A stretch of DNA of 64,000 nucleotides from Novibacillus thermophilus. Lineage in GTDB: Bacteria; Bacillota; Bacilli; Thermoactinomycetales; Novibacillaceae. A program made the translations under genes and the position numbers. Location: assembly GCF_002005165.1 (NCBI RefSeq), contig NZ_CP019699.1, positions 248,001 to 312,000 of the forward strand. Reading direction: 5' to 3'. The notes below the pieces were generated by a model, which saw only the letters and a list, made by a program, of their open reading frames with translations, did not search any database and was not told where the DNA came from. This document shows positions 63,972 through 64,000 of the stretch, piece after piece. Numbering within the stretch: position 1 is the first letter of the stretch; each line of letters starts with the position of its first letter.

Positions 63972-64000
63972 GCGGGTGTAGTTCAATGGTAGAACACCAG
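63972..64000 (+). tRNA. tRNA-Gly, 5' part only
   Basis: GCGGGTGTAGTTCAATGG is the 5' end of a glycine tRNA. The anticodon lies beyond the right edge, so UCC or GCC cannot be chosen. Confidence 0.75.

Noticed and set aside
1-64000. CRISPR arrays, prophage or integrated conjugative element
   Set aside because: No regularly spaced repeats, phage structural genes or integrase were seen. The only mobile element is the insertion sequence at 34.3-35.8 kb, and the tRNA-Leu is followed directly by tRNA-Pro.

Overview
This window looks like a chromosomal segment from a Bacillales-type Firmicute with mid-50s GC by eye. Evidence for this: GltC and TnrA regulators, a Bacillus-like gene order acpS-ydcC-alr-ndoAI-ndoA ... 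tex-sprT-tRNA cluster, a bacilliredoxin, strong AGGAGG-type ribosome-binding sites, and many TTG and GTG starts. A thermophilic Bacillales or Thermoactinomycetaceae-like host is only a guess. Four genes' worth of evidence (two breaks in gltB, one each in cvfC and iclR) shows single-base deletions in short homopolymers. This pattern points to residual sequencing or assembly indels more than to true pseudogenes.

Layout. 1-13.6 kb: the tail of an asparagine synthetase, then a nitrogen-assimilation block of gltC (divergent), gltB (frameshifted), gltD, glnA, dapL, dapF, a PII gene, amt and tnrA. It joins ammonium uptake, the GS/GOGAT cycle, its regulators and two diaminopimelate genes. 13.6-19.2 kb: an alpha/beta hydrolase, a two-gene ABC exporter, an SGNH hydrolase, a glyoxalase-like/DinB fusion and cvfC. 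19.4-26.3 kb: a seven-gene cluster (rmlA, rmlB, GT2 transferase, wecD-like, SMR-like membrane protein, wecE, large multi-membrane protein). It reads as a pathway making dTDP-Fuc4NAc, loading it on a lipid carrier, flipping it and transferring it to a surface acceptor. 26.4-33.4 kb: a TAXI-type TRAP transporter set, an MFS transporter with a structured leader, a YrrT-like methyltransferase and thioredoxin reductase.

33.5-41.1 kb: a visibly more AT-rich catabolic island (AroM-family gene, NCS1 permease, nitrilase-family hydrolase, DUF1177 gene, IclR regulator, M29/NicX-fold metalloenzyme). A complete IS1202/ISNCY-like insertion sequence with an 18-bp target duplication sits in its divergent control region. 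Tandem 15-bp palindromes before the permease are candidate IclR operators. The substrate is unknown, and this is one of the two most interesting loci.

41.2-53.1 kb: YihY, UV-damage endonuclease, a class Ib ribonucleotide reductase operon (nrdI-nrdE-nrdF) behind an NrdR-box promoter and a cobalamin riboswitch with terminator, a sugar epimerase, a glycerophosphodiesterase, DNA polymerase IV, glutamate dehydrogenase, a bacilliredoxin and an alpha/beta hydrolase. 53.2-64 kb: an ABC exporter pair leading into acpS, nnr and a YdcC-like lipoprotein, then alr, the EndoAI/EndoA antitoxin-toxin pair, tex and sprT. The window ends in a tRNA operon (Asn, Ser, Lys, Leu, Pro and the start of Gly) with a near-consensus promoter. 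No CRISPR array, rRNA or prophage was seen.
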